Shown one piece after another: positions 1 through 11,529 of a stretch of 64,000 nucleotides of DNA. The notes under the pieces are model-generated. The model saw nothing but the letters and a program-made list of their open reading frames with translations, did no database searches and was not told where the DNA came from. Every line of letters begins with the position of its first letter. Within the stretch, counting starts at the first letter, position 1. The position numbers and the translations under genes were made by a program. The DNA is from Metallyticus violacea. Lineage: Eukaryota; Arthropoda; Insecta; Mantodea; Metallyticidae. Location: the NCBI GenBank assembly GCA_030762175.1, contig CM060841.1, positions 10,234,501 to 10,298,500 of the forward strand, given 5' to 3'.

Positions 1-1120
1 CAAGTTATATAAGTCTATCAGAAATACTCTTTGGATTAGGGAACTTGCTGGCGATGTCAATGAAATTGAGGGATGGACGTATGGGCGGCCATATTATTTT
101 ACAAGTAAAAATACAACATTCCCATCTGTTATTAACAAACACATAGCACTGAGAGAGAATAAATATAAATATGTACACAATATTCCACGATGAATATATT
201 GAGATACTCTCGATTCGATCTAGCGCATCTTCTCTTCCTTCATACACAAACAGATGCTACAGATTTCATGATTCTACTATGCTGCTATGATCTATGAAAT
301 CTCTTTCCACACTTTAACAGGTATTTCTAAATCACCAGTTAAAAACAAGAAAATAACTTCAATATAAACTCTATTTTCAGATATATTTTCTATAACTTAT
401 ATTTGAATTTATTCTTTCTGCTGAGTACATCTTATATAGGGTTATTTTTTTCTGCTCACATAGTTGGGCGCAGCACACGCTGGATCAAGGTAATGTCAGT
501 CGCAGTTTGCTGTTACGAGGACAATCATTATTTCTGTCTTTGTATAATTGCAACTCAGTTAGCGGTTGAGAGTTCAGTATAGCTCAAGCCTTCATATTGT
601 TTCAGTCTACTAGTACCCCAGGGTTACTGATTACACTCAATTAATGAAGTAAATTTTACTGTACTGTATAGTGTATCGAAATTCTTCTCCTATATTTGGA
701 AACTAACTTTCGAATCAATTTCTGGACGCTTTCCAAATTTAAATGTTTGCGTTGTCATCAACCGCAGAGGTGTGGTGTGAGAAACATATTACTGCAAAGG
801 AAAAGAAAGGCACACACCAGTTGGGTAGCAAAATGCATGGTTGTGCCGGTTTCAAACAACTTCTGTAACATAGATAAATAAGAATAACATTATGTGCTTG
901 ATATTATTGATAAAAGTTTTTGAGAGATGAACTTGTCGACCAGTGGATGATCTTAGCCACGAGCACCTTGCGTTCACCTACAGACAAACTATACAACACA
1001 ACACTTGCTTTGGGTATGCTATTAAAACTGTTAATATATTTGCAAGTAACATATGATAGATATTCCGGGGTATCTTTAAAATCGGTCATATTTGTAAGAA
1101 ATAGTTCATACTTTGTAACA
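1..1120. other. Non-coding left flank of unit 1
   Basis: No coding region is visible. The same sequence recurs at 16930-18050 and 32893-34000 with only a few percent difference. The small open frames in it are not conserved in length between copies. It lies between the previous unit's 3' side and the TE-rich flank upstream of receptor A. Confidence 0.6.
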
Positions 1121-1250
1121 TAACGGTATGTAAAAGAACCTCAAGACTGAAAGAAGAGGCCTCTGAGCAAAATTTATGGGCCGTTTCACGCCCTGAATTG
1201 AATCGGACGCTCATGACCTGAAATGTTAAAAGGCGTCAGTAAATAAACCT
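1121..1250 (+). repeat. SINE-A, 3' fragment
   Basis: Matches the 3' half of the SINE-A family seen whole at 47847-48145: the AAGAACCTCAAG block, the GGCCGTTTCACGCCCTGAAT block, then GGACGCT and a TAAATAAA-type tail. The tRNA-like 5' head is missing. It is present at the same place in unit 3 (34001-34130) and absent in unit 2. Confidence 0.75.
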
Positions 1251-2140
1251 AATTAAAATTTTTCTAACGTAACTATAATGTAAGTAACTTTAGCGATATT
1301 GAATTTATTGTTATTTTATTCACGTAAGTTTTTTCCGGCACAATATTAAAATTATACCATTCATAAATTAAAAAAATTATTTGTAATTATAATAATTAGT
1401 AATGAGGCTGAAAACCAAAAACAGCCAAATATAGCCTTTGTGGACTAAGATAAAAGAGAGGAATTACCAAACAATGGTATAACCATTTAAGAAACGCAGG
1501 ACAAAGAAATGCGGCCTGATAGCCAAACACAAAAAAATAGTATATATCAATAATTTATGTAATAATAAAAAATAATAATGAAGTGTATATGCAAATCAAT
1601 GTCAGCTTGCTAAAATTAAAAATTGCAAATATAAAAACGTAATTAAAAGAATAAACAAAAAGAATTCGCAAACTTATCCTATATAAACTAAGGTTAAAAT
1701 TAATGTAAAAGTTATACCTCAAATGAATATTACGTAATAAGGGAGTACAAACAACTGCTACTTATAAAAAATTATATAGGGAAACATTAACACAAAAGAT
1801 GTAAGTCAAACGATAAACAACAAACAAGATAAGCATAAACTTGCAATTTCAATCCCCATAAACTGAAATACGAGGGACAATAAGAGAAAATGCAGAAAAA
1901 TACAGTTTATATAATGTAAGTTATTAAAAAGTTAAGAAATATCTAAATAAAACTAACATTAAAGAAATACAAAGTAAAGAACAAATAAAATGTATAAACT
2001 CTAATATACAAACATTAAATAAATATTAAATATAACCGATAACAACAGCATAACACAGGGAATACGGCCCAGATAAAATAAGTAGTAAAATATCGAAATA
2101 AAGCATGTTATAAATAATAAAGAAATAACATAAGAAGACA
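1251..2140. repeat. Very AT-rich, A-rich segment of unknown origin
   Basis: About 0.9 kb of A-rich sequence with many short AATAAT and AATAAA runs and no coding frame. It recurs in unit 3 (about 34131-35015) but is missing from unit 2 together with the adjoining SINE fragment. It could be an untranslated tail of a retroelement or simply low-complexity DNA; I do not recognise it. Confidence 0.4.
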
Positions 2141-2734
2141 AGTTCAACTGGAGGAAATTATAAGTTCAAATATGAAAACAAAACATAGAAATAATAGAAA
2201 TAGTAATGTACACCGTAAGCCGAGGTTATGCCGTAAGAAAATAAAGGACAACGTTTGTGGGGAGTATCCTTTACAATTGGATCCGGGTTGGATCGCTGCG
2301 TTAAGACATCGAAGAGTCGGTACAATGAACCTTCCCAAGACTCTCATGGTGTGACAGAAATATTTCAAGGCATATGCCCATAATGTGAAATTTAGGCAAT
2401 ACGAGGAACGGTATTTTGTTTGGGGGGGAAGGATTTGAAGAAATTATGAGAGAAAAGTTTCCTCATGACAGCACTGGAAACACCATGTCTTGATTAGTAA
2501 CTGTAGCAGAAGTCAGAGCGCAGCACTCATTGTTGCAGCTGCAGAAAAATGTTAATTGTGGTGGTACGCTCGCTGTGTGATGTTCCAAGAACCAGGACAT
2601 TTTCATGCAATGATTTTTTACCACTAGTAAAGCGACTTGAATCAACAATAATACACAGAGTTTTTTCACGTACAAAGGTCTATCACAGGTTGCAGAGTTT
2701 AGAAGATCAGCATGACAAATAAGGAATATACGAG

Positions 2735-2825
2735 GCGTGCACCAATAATCACAGATGAAAACATTGCTCATGTAGAAACCATAGTGAATGATGATCGGCA
2801 AGTGACTTACTTGGAGATAAAGGAG
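2735..2825 (+). pseudogene. Short mariner-type transposase HTH fragment
   Basis: The + strand reads about 30 codons resembling the second helix-turn-helix of a mariner transposase: T-I-T-D-E-N-I-A-H-V, then an acidic/arginine stretch, then V-T-Y-L-E-I. Family proteins typically have TDENv..v..lv..DrRlTvrEI here. No continuous frame extends either way. The same relic lies at about 18536-18630 in unit 2, where a base is lost, and at 35615-35712 in unit 3. Confidence 0.4.
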
Positions 2826-3499
2826 CCTCTACACATTCATTTACTTAGATATCAGAAATCCTGGCCGCATATATGAACGTGTATTATGAAAGCACATGTT
2901 CTTTCACTCTTGTGCGAAGGTTGTAAGGATATTACCATATGTGCTAAATTGAATAAATACTCTCAGACATTTAATAATTCTTTCATCCCTACTGAGCCTC
3001 CTGGATTAACGGATAAAAGTAAGGGGTTCGAAGAGCGGTCAGGCTTTTGGAAAGGAAGGCATTGGTGTAAATGGGGTTCAGATTTCCAGATTTGTCAAAA
3101 AGTAAATTTTACTGTTTTTTTTTTTTTTAGGTAAACTGGTAAAGATATGTCAAAAAAAACTCATTCAATTTTTATCGCTTCTTTATTTTTCCAAATAAGC
3201 ACCAAAATTACTCAAATTTTGTAATAGGTAATATGAAGTTTTTCCATTTCCATGTGATAAACTTTGATGTCCTGCTTTATGCGCCATATCTACAGTTAAT
3301 CTATAGCTGAGTCCAAATCGTCTACCTCGCAGGTATCTTCTACATTTTCCCAAGCAAAAGAGTCAATGGTGATCTAGGAGAATGCTGGCAACTCCATCTG
3401 TCTAAGAGACCTCTTGTAATTCACCTGAAAATTCACGAAATTTTCAATCTATCGAATGGATATTACATAGTACTATATACACACAACCTATCCTTACAT

Positions 3500-3782
3500 T
3501 TGCACTTTCTATACAATTTAATAAAATAATTGCGCGCAATTACTCCCCTATGCCGCTCACACTGTTCCCTGACTTTGCAGTTCTGAACTATGGGCAAGGA
3601 AATGAAATGAGAGGGAATGAGGGACCGTAAAATCCTGGAAAGGAAATATCCATTACAGCATTCGCCAAAGTTACCACGGCACAACACGAAAAGAACTAAA
3701 AATCAGAACGGCTGGCCAAAGGATTGAATCGGGGACCTCAGGAATGCGAGTTATGAGTTACGGCCTTAGCCCCCTCCTTAGG
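3500..3782 (-). repeat. Probable tRNA-related SINE shared by all units
   Basis: Read on the - strand, the right part contains a B-box-like GATTCAATCC next to a tRNA-like context. The rest is a non-coding body with GGGAATGAGGGACC on the + strand. Copies lie at about 19610-19842 in unit 2 and in unit 3, where it is split by a later insertion (36620-36730 and 38051-38160). No other copy occurs in the window, so family status is inferred. Confidence 0.4.
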
Positions 3783-4060
3783 ACCGCCACGGGTGTCCGA
3801 GGTAGCTAAGGCGCGGACTCGTCAGCGGGAGGTCTGGGATTCGAATCCCACCTGGATTGTCCTCCCTGATTGATGTTTTTTCCATGTTTTCCTCGATCAT
3901 CATAAATGGAAAATGCCGGAAAGGTATCCTAAACTTAGGTCTGGAACGTTTCCTTCCTTAAAAAAATAATCTTTTCCCAATATATCATTTCATCTCGTGT
4001 ATCATCAATGTCCACCGCCTGAGGTGCCTATGTAGCAAAAAACGGGCATTAAACACGATT
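3783..4060 (+). repeat. SINE-B insertion upstream of Gr A
   Basis: tRNA-derived SINE. An A-box-like CCGAGGTAGCTAAGGCGC and a B box GGATTCGAATCCC are followed by a body with TTTTCCATGTTTTCCTCG and a 3' end with GTAGCAAAAAACGGGCATTAA. It sits between sequences that are contiguous in unit 3 near 38160, so it entered the ancestor of units 1 and 2 only. The head resembles tRNA-Ser/Leu type sequences. Confidence 0.85.
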
Positions 4061-4440
4061 GAAAAACTCCGTTTCTAGTAGATGACGATGAAATGTTGAT
4101 TCCAAATTAAAATTACATTAAACTTTGACTTTTTCTATAATTAACTGTCAGGAACATCAAAACAACATAGCTTAGAACAACATCAGTGTTAAGATAGACA
4201 GGTTCATGATTATTAATTAATGTCCGACATAATTTGTCCCATAAGCTTTTAAGGAAATTGCGTACATAATTGTACTTTGGGGTTGTTTAGATAATCGATC
4301 ATTAATTTCGTTAAGGCCTCAGTTTCAGAGGTACTTTTAACGAAACGGTTGTATTAAATTATGCAAGTCACTACGACAGGGACATTTTTAACTTCCTGTA
4401 ACAGGAATAAATTTGCACCAGGACTGCTTAGTTGTGTAAA

Positions 4441-4794
4441 ATGGAGCTATCAACGCTATTATCACGAAATGGTTATTTGCATTTATCTATCAAGCGCTGG
4501 CGATTTTTCTTCAGGATATTTGGCCTAGCGCCTTTCTCTTTCGTAGAAAGTTCCCATGAGGTTTGTCTGGTGTGCCAAGTGAGAGATCGCTTCTGGTCTG
4601 TATTCTGGATGCTTGTGATTTTTCTCACTTATGCATTGATGAACTGGGAAGTGGCAAGGATCTTACAAAATCATTCTAAGAAAGAAATATTCATTCATTA
4701 CATGCAGAGCATTTTTAAGTCCGGAACAGAAATCATCTGTGTCGCTCAGGGAGCTTTAAGCAAAAAAACGCAACTAATACACATTATTTCTAAA
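4441..4794 (+). CDS. Gustatory receptor A, exon 1 (residues 1-118)
   Basis: First coding exon of an insect gustatory receptor (Gr, 7tm_7 family): a membrane protein of taste or contact-chemosensory neurons, where family members form ligand-gated cation channels with an inverted seven-helix topology. I start at ATG 4441 because an in-frame TAG lies 9 bases upstream. The exon encodes 118 residues: a basic N-terminus, the typical Gr opening F-G-L-A-P-F-S-F near residues 27-34, a first membrane helix at about 51-69 (F-W-S-V-F-W onward) and the beginning of the second. It ends in phase 0 at AAA before the donor gtaagt (4795). The 5117-bp intron joins it to 9912. No ligand can be assigned. The main doubt is a possible non-coding 5' exon upstream. 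Confidence 0.88.
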
Positions 4795-5083
4795 GTAAGT
4801 TAACTCTAAATATAATTTTTTTTGTGTAAAGTTGTTCAATTAAGTTAATACCTAATAAGCATAAATTTTAAAACACAATTCCTTTAATTCATTTGTAAAT
4901 GTTTTAAATTCCCACATACGATGGCGCTTTATAAAAGGTTTTGAAGTAAGAATGAAGAATATCCCTTTAATCTTAACATTACTTTTTATTCCTTTAATAT
5001 AATTTCTCATTTATTCCAGCAATGCTCCAGTCATTTTTATCCTGTCTCTGAAGTTACTCTTTATATAGCTTTCACACCACAGA

Positions 5084-5808
5084 TGGTGCCAAAAAATGTA
5101 TACACTGCCTAAAAAAAAAAAATTGTGTCAACATAACAAAACTGAATTCTCACAAACAGAAAATGATGAGCACTAATCATCTTACACTTTTACAGTTACA
5201 ACAGGTGCTCAAAATGCCCATTATCAGTGTCCTCATCGATTGCAGCACATGCCGTTTCACTTTCTTACCGAATTGCTGTCAGAGTAGCTGGTTTTCTACG
5301 ATATAAACATTCTTAAGAGTTCCCCATAGGTAGAAGTCCAACGAAGTTAGATCCGGAGAACGCGGTGAAAGCTCAATCGGATCTCTTAATTCTATCCAGC
5401 GTCTTGAAACATTGTCATCAAAGTACGCACGTACATCTCGGGGATGATAATGTGGTGATGTGCCAGATTTGCCCTTGTGAAGATCGCATACAGTATGTAC
5501 CATGAATCTCAAATTTGTCTCGAATCCGTGCAATTGTTACTCGCGTTGGCGGTTCTGTTCTTTACCGCGTCTCCATTGCCTTTGAACTTCAACAAAATTC
5601 TCCGTTTTCCTATACCACTTCAAAACTGCTTTCCGCTGTTCAAACGATAATCTTCGCTCCATTTTGTTATTGCAACACTAGCATAATGTATGTGAGTCAC
5701 ATCTATTTACAGAACGTCATACTACACATTACTGTTGTTTTTCGGTACAACTTTGAAATATATAAAATGGACATCTGCTTGAAGGTGTGTATACATTTTT
5801 GGACACCA
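5084..5808 (-). mobile_element. Internally deleted DDE (Tc1/mariner-type) transposon derivative, copy 1
   Basis: Bounded by inverted ends: TGGTGCCAAAAAATGTATAC on the left, matching the complement of the right end near 5785-5808. The - strand keeps two joined pieces of one transposase. The first is an N-terminal piece recognisable by H-K-G-x-S-G. The second is the C-terminal part of the DDE domain with R-W-I near 5390 and S-P-D-L-T-S-L-D-F-Y-L-W-G near 5335. The middle, including the first catalytic aspartate, is gone. It is non-autonomous. Unit 3 has an empty site near 39112. The family is the arthropod group whose N-terminal HTH I recall as Pfam DUF4817. Confidence 0.75.
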
Positions 5809-6779
5809 TCGCTATTCCTCTATGACTCCAATCAGTCTAGATTTGATATCAAACGTTGTCCAGCGAGGAATAGCTTGATATTTGCAAAAGATAGAAATGA
5901 TAAGAAACCAAACCTGGAAAATAGGGTAGTTGCTGCAACAATTCACGCTTCAAATCTCTATATTTATCATACTTTTTTAAGCAGGTGTGTCGTCTTGACA
6001 TGAAATGATATTTGGTTCTGAGCACCGTGTCTTCCTACACACGTTTTATTTAATCAGTTTAAAAGATCGAAACAGTGTCCTGATTAAGGTTTTACCCTTC
6101 TAAAGAGCTTTCCTATAGATGGAACTGACTTAGTTTTATTTGGCGCTGAATAACCGTCTTCTGTCCAATGTTTGTTTATTGTTTCGTTCTGGTAAGTAAT
6201 GGTGGATCTAAATCTCATCTAAAGTATATCTCAATGGATAAAATCAGTTCTGTTGCTGTTAAAACAAACCAAACACTGTTGTAATGCGTTTTTGATCTGC
6301 AGCCAAATTCCTGAGAAATTCTCCATGTAAACTACACTTCTACAGTCTCAAAAATTTCCACGCACTTTAACAAGCCGACTGGAATGTATGTGTACAACAA
6401 ATTCTATTGCTTTCCTTCACGTTTGTCATCTTCAAGGCTGGTAAGTCCATGATTAATTCAGTAGCTCATTTGTCAATAATTGAAAGTAGAGAACATTACC
6501 TATGAATTTGTTATATTGGTATGGATTTCCTTTGGCGCTAAAATACGCTTGTGGCGTTCAAAAATGATTAGCATTCCTTTCACAAATCTGCAAAAGGGGC
6601 AGCTTGAAAAGTGTGGTGGTGTATGCGTCAATATGTGCTATTGTACCGCCAATAATGTTCCTATATCCCAGATATAGACTGCGGCGTGCTTTTGAACAAC
6701 GAACACACAAAATGGAAACAAACAATCATAGTCTGCAGTGGATTATGTGGTTGCTAGCGGCTACCCTCAGATTTTCACA

Positions 6780-8475
6780 CAAGCAGCACCAAGACACAGA
6801 TCGGTGTCTCGTTGGATATCACAGTTCAAAGACGGCAGGGACTGTACCGAAAAACTAAAAACACTGGGCGTCCAGTAATATCACGTAAAGGCAACACCTA
6901 ACTATTGTCTGATTTGATAATGGAGAACAGGCTTATCACTTTTGATGAAATACACAACGCAACATACGAGGCTGTTCAAAAAAATCCGGAAATTTGACCA
7001 CAAGCTTTTTCTACGCTTACCCATTACTTATTGTGCATGGTCTCCTTCGAAATACTCACCTCCACAATTGATACACAGCTCCCAACGCCGTTTCCACTTC
7101 CGGAAGCAGTTTTGGTACACCTCTCTCTGGATCGCGCGAAGCGCCGTCTGTGAATTTCCTTGTATCACGTCTATCGTTGCAAATATTCGTCTTTCAATGG
7201 GATTTTCAACTTTGGAAATAAAAAAAGTCCACAGGGGTCAAGTCTGGAGGTACGGAGGATGAGGCAGCAGAGTGATTTCGTTTTTTGTGCAATAGTCGCG
7301 CACCAACAGGGATGAATGAGCGGGTGCATTATCGTGATGCAAAAGCCATGAATTGTCTTGCCACATTTCAGGTCGTTTCTTTCTCACAATATCTCGCAGG
7401 CGTCGCAACAGGTCCCGATAATACCATCGATTAACAGTTTGTCCCTGTGACACGAATTCGTGACTAATCCTTCAAAGTCAAAGAAAACTATCAGCATGGC
7501 TTTCACATTTGACATGACATGAAGAGCTTTTTTTTTTTTTGGTCTTGGAGAACCTTTCCCGACCCATTGTGAAGATTGAACCTTGGTCTCAATATCAAAA
7601 CCGTAGACCCACGGCTCATCACCAGTTATGATTCTTTTAAGGAACATGTAATTCTCATTTGAGCGATCCAAAAGATCTTCAAGGATTTCGAGGCGATGGT
7701 CTTTCTCTCTTGACCCATGAGCGTTGGGACGAACTTGGCGATGCCTTGTCAGGATTTCATGACATGATCCAACTGAAATGGAACATTCTTCTGTAATCTC
7801 TCGCATATTCGGTCTTCGATTGGCACGCACACTTTTGTTGACGTTCCTGACATGAGCGTCGTCGGTAGACATCGAAGGGCGTACTGATTGAGGGTCTTCT
7901 TTAACTTCGTCCGGCCATTTTTAAACCGCGTGACCTATTCGTAAACCGAGTACGGCTTGAGCATTAATCTCCAAAGACTTCCTGCATCATTTGGTTGTCT
8001 CTGTAAAGGTTTTCTTGAGTTTCACGCAAAATTTAATGCAAACGCGTTACTCCTCTAGTTTTGCCATCTCGAAACTCGCAAATTGTGTGACACTACCTTC
8101 TAATCAATACAGCACTGAACAATAACTGACAGACATACAATAACTAAACTTTCGGCAGATGCACATTAAACATAGACGTGTGCAGGGATGTCAACCGCAT
8201 TTCGCTCCAACACTCCATTGGCGCGAAATTACCAATGTTCCGGTATTTTTTGAACAGACCTCGTATCTATCGTGAGAAACCCTTCACACCTACATACATG
8301 AGGACTTGCAGATGACAAAGGCGTATGCGCAATGGGTGTCTCGTTCCCTCACTATTGCACAGGAACAAAAGTGTGTAGAGACATCCCAATGGTTGGTGGA
8401 AATGTAACAGTGCGGATCCGATGGGGTTCTTTGAGCGTCTGGTTACCATGGACGAGCTCAAGAGGGAGAATAAAT
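6780..8475 (+). mobile_element. Old mariner transposase relic, split by a younger mariner
   Basis: On the + strand, sequence left of 6966 reads a mariner HTH region: V-S-R-W-I-S-Q-F-K-D-G-R-D near 6800, then the remnant of the linker. Sequence right of 8264 continues with H-E-D-L-Q-M (about 8300), the A-Q-W-V and Q-E-Q-K-x-V-E motifs typical of the region before the catalytic core, and finally F-E-R-L-V-T-M-D-E near 8440, which holds the first catalytic Asp. Frames are broken and nothing beyond the first D is recognisable. All three units carry it, so it predates the array. True element ends were not found. Confidence 0.7.
6967..8263 (-). mobile_element. Mariner element (1297 bp), defective, nested
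   Basis: Flanked by TA target duplications (6965-6966 and 8264-8265). The inverted ends both begin CGAGG and continue into CTGTTCAAAAA. The - strand encodes a mariner transposase: an N-terminal I-K-F-C-V-K-L motif near 8040, an HTH with R-R-P-N-M-R-E-I, the first catalytic Asp in I-T-G-D-E-P-W-V-Y-G-F-D near 7600, and the second in L-L-H-H-D-N-A-P-A-H near 7320. The P-P-Y motif near 7255 is followed by a stop, and the third Asp of D,D34D is not in frame. Several frameshifts also occur, so it is dead. Unit 2 carries the orthologous copy with the same stop; unit 3 has the empty site. Confidence 0.9.
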
Positions 8476-9911
8476 AAAAAATCTTACTGCCAGTCATTTT
8501 TGAACGCGGTGTATATTTTTCAAAAAACTTAGCGCTATACTCAATTCCATTCATTTCATGAAATACATTAAATAGTTCGGTTTATAAGCCTGGATTAAAT
8601 CACAATGACCTTTGTTTGAAATGAACGCTTAAAACTGATTTACCAACGTGAAAAAAGCATTTTCCTGCCAGTTATATGACCACCATGGTCTAGACCGAGA
8701 ACTTTCTAGACTGTTTATGTATCTTAAGCATAGATCTTGGTTCACCTGACGAAACAATTTCTTTTTTTTTTTTTTTTTTAATTCTTTATTGTATTTTTTT
8801 TTTTTACTTTCCTCTCAGCTTTTTTTTTTCAGTGAAGAAGTCTTATGCCATTATTTCATTTATCACCTCGAAGATCAAAGTAGTCAGCATAGAAAGTTTC
8901 AAGATTTATTGTTGAAAACGATGCATCTCATTTGGTTCCATTTGGTTTGGCTGTGATATTTTGATACGATCCAAGTGAAGTTTAGCAATACTGCCAGCTA
9001 AAAGCATTAACGACTGTTATAACATATATTCCAATCGTGATATTCAGTACCATTTTTCGGCAGTGCTACAAAGGAATTTATTTAAAAAATATGTGTACTC
9101 TGGTCTCTCAGCGACTGTCGCACTTCAGATTTTATTTTTAAAAGCGCGTTTTTCGCGCATTAACCAGTGTACTATTTTTTCCAGCTTCATGCTCTTTAAG
9201 GAAGTCATAGCACCCTCATAAAGTAAAATCAAAACAACCCCAATAATATTAAACTCTAAAACGTACATAATGATCTTTAGATGGACTTTCCAACACCCAA
9301 AGTATTAAAATAAATTTTACTAAGAACGCTCAAAAACAAATTTTCATAATGTGGAAAAATCCAGGAATAGGAAGACCTCAGAATCAGAATGTTATATTTA
9401 CGTTTTATCGGTTAAACTTTTTATTTAAATTCAAATTTATAATTAGGGTACGTATAAAGATTTCTCTCAGCTACTATTTTTGCTGATGAGTTCTATTGTA
9501 ACCAGAAAACTTTAAAAAATACTTGATAAATTTGCCTTCTTGAAAGTAAAATAAATCTTGAAAATGCCAAAAACATATTTCAACTTTTATTATACCAATT
9601 TATTTTGATGCTTAGGGTTTCAAACAATAACCAAAACATCTTAGGACAAAGAAATATTTATATATACATTTTGTGGTAGATGCTTTTAAACAAAAATCCC
9701 AAATTTGAATTCGGCCAGTAAAGGAACAATTGAGTCACTATCAAAGTTATAAATATTACATTCAAACACTCTGGATGGAACGGTTCTGTGAGAACAGTAT
9801 ATCGTAAAGAGCGATAAAATATCACAATCAAAACATTATGCTAATGCTTACTAATATTTACCTTTACAATTGTGCAGTGTTACTTACTGTTAACAGCTCA
9901 ATTTTTTGCAG

Positions 9912-10691
9912 ATTGCCAGTGCAGACGAAAGTTTCGGACGGGGAGGAGTGTATGCAAGGATATGGCCCACTGTTACAAGTTTTATAATCGCAGAGGTTTT
10001 GCTTATTATATCACTTTTTTGTAATGTCTTAACATACATAAACAAAGAAGAAAGATTTCTCTTGGTTAATGTTTTGAAGTTAATTGATGAAATCTTCACT
10101 ATGTTCATCATTCTTCAATTCAGTCAGTTCGTGCTGGTGGTACTATTGGTGAAGCAGAGGTTCAAAGCTATCAACAATCAGCTGTCTTCACCTTTAGAAA
10201 ACGCAGATCCCTTTAGTCTTTCAAGCTATCGGATTCAATTGCCGGAACTTAGACAAGCCTACAGTCATCTTTACGACGCTTCTCAGATGATCAGCAATTA
10301 TTACGGTATGTCCGTACTCTTCGGAACATGTTGGTGTTTTGCTTGCATTGTGTCTACCGTCAGTCGCTTAGCTGGCACCTTCGTTCTGAACTCTAAGCTA
10401 ATAACATTTTTTTGCTGGGCATGTATTTCTACGACCCTTTTGATGGTGATATGTGTCATTTGTAATGCGACTACTAAAGAATCGCAAAACACACAGGTAC
10501 TCGTCCAGAAGTTACTGCTGGTCAAAATGGGAAGCGAGTTAAAGAAAGAGCTAGAACATTTCTCCAGACAAGCATCCGTCATGACAGCCACGTTCAGCGC
10601 TTCTGGATTTATAGAAGTCGGCTTACCTCTGTTCTATACTATCATTGGAGCATCATGCACTTACATCGTTGTACTTGCTCAGATTCCATAA
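9912..10691 (+). CDS. Gustatory receptor A, exon 2 (residues 119-377)
   Basis: Final exon of Gr A, 259 codons plus TAA. It starts after the acceptor ttttttgcag in phase 0. Predicted helices: about 139-160, 178-198 (ending Q-F-S-Q-F-V-L-V-V-L-L-V, then K-Q-R-F-K-A-I-N-N, the usual Gr intracellular linker), 252-276, 281-303 and 351-375. The C-terminus carries the Gr signature: F-S-A-S-G-F near 346-351 and T-Y-I-V-V-L-A-Q at 368-375, two residues before the stop. Total length of 377 is normal for a Gr. No frameshift or premature stop was found, so the gene looks functional. An odorant receptor is less likely because of the TYhhhhhQ ending. Confidence 0.93.
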   Translation: MASADESFGRGGVYARIWPTVTSFIIAEVLLIISLFCNVLTYINKEERFLLVNVLKLIDEIFTMFIILQFSQFVLVVLLVKQRFKAINNQLSSPLENADPFSLSSYRIQLPELRQAYSHLYDASQMISNYYGMSVLFGTCWCFACIVSTVSRLAGTFVLNSKLITFFCWACISTTLLMVICVICNATTKESQNTQVLVQKLLLVKMGSELKKELEHFSRQASVMTATFSASGFIEVGLPLFYTIIGASCTYIVVLAQIP

Positions 10692-11044
10692 GTTTCAACC
10701 AACATGCTATTTGAAACTTCACGCCACTCTGAAATTTTATTTCAGATGCAAAGTGATAGATCTGAATAAGAAACGGGCTGCTCATATATACTGCGGGTTA
10801 TGTGTTCTCACTGAATGGAAAAACGTTACATCATTTGCAGTCTTTAGAATTTAGAAATAACCTAAAGACCACTCAACTAATTGTCATTTATACCTGGTAT
10901 TCCTAACTTTAACACTCAAAAGTTCTAGGAATAATACAAGCAGTAAAACAAAATACATTTACTAAATAACCATAGTTATGAAACTGAGTAAATGGTCAAC
11001 TTGTGACGAACAAGAAGTGGAAAACGATTTTATGTGTAATTCAG

Positions 11045-11050
11045 AATAAA
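11045..11050 (+). other. Candidate polyadenylation signal of Gr A
   Basis: AATAAA about 355 bases after the stop, in a context (ATTCAGAATAAAA) kept in all three units (26926-26931 and 44742-44747). Conservation of this block in the otherwise diverged unit 3 favours function, but no transcript is available to confirm it. Confidence 0.3.
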
Positions 11051-11529
11051 AAGTATATTTCACGTGTGAATTGCGATCTTTTATAAACAAATGTTTAAAG
11101 CATGATCTGTTGCTTCAATGCTTTCTAGAGGAATTAAATTGTTTTTCGCGTTCAAAGACTCCAGGCGAATTAAGCATCAGGTTCATCAGCTGCTCATACA
11201 TAAAATGAATCTACTTGGATGGGTTAAGCAAACGAACAGACTATGCAAAACGTCCACCGCAGCCCAACCATTGCTTATTGAACGAACTATTCAAGTGTTG
11301 TCGAACTACGATGGAGAAGTTAGGAGGTGCCCGTCATGCTAATACCGCATGTGACCGCGAATTTCCTGGAGCTACACAGGTAGTGTTTTATAGAAACAGC
11401 AGGAAAATGTTTACGTTGAGACGCCATCACTTGCTTTAACACATTGCATACATTGATAGTATTTAATAATTGTAATAATAAATTAATGAAAAGTATAATC
11501 CAAATCGCGAGTTCAATAAATGTACAAAG

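Larger units (their letters stand above)
4795..9911 (+). other. Intron of Gr A (5117 bp)
   Basis: Phase-0 GT-AG intron with donor gtaagt and an acceptor in a T-rich tract ending ttttttgcag. It holds a deleted DDE-transposon derivative (5084-5808), a mariner nested in an older mariner relic (6780-8475), and poly-T runs near 8760-8830. The rest, 5809-6600 and 8476-9911, shows no coding potential and aligns collinearly with the intron of Gr B. Confidence 0.85.

Noticed and set aside
5515..6003. 162-codon open frame on the + strand
   Set aside because: It lies antisense to the deleted DDE element and runs out into intron sequence. The unit 2 copy differs in frame and length, so it is not a gene.
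7238..7872. Active mariner transposase
   Set aside because: The reading frame is broken in several places, a stop follows P-P-Y and the third catalytic Asp is missing.
9140..9160. GCGCG-TTTTT-CGCGC hairpin as a regulatory RNA
   Set aside because: Only five base pairs, in intron sequence, and lost in unit 3. Too short to support a function.
10301..10591. 96-codon frame on the - strand, also present in unit 2
   Set aside because: Shadow of the conserved Gr exon; conservation comes from the coding strand.
9912..10691. Odorant receptor (7tm_6) instead of gustatory receptor
   Set aside because: The ending T-Y-I-V-V-L-A-Q and the F-S-A-S-G-F motif fit the Gr pattern (TYhhhhhQ), and the exon structure fits a Gr.
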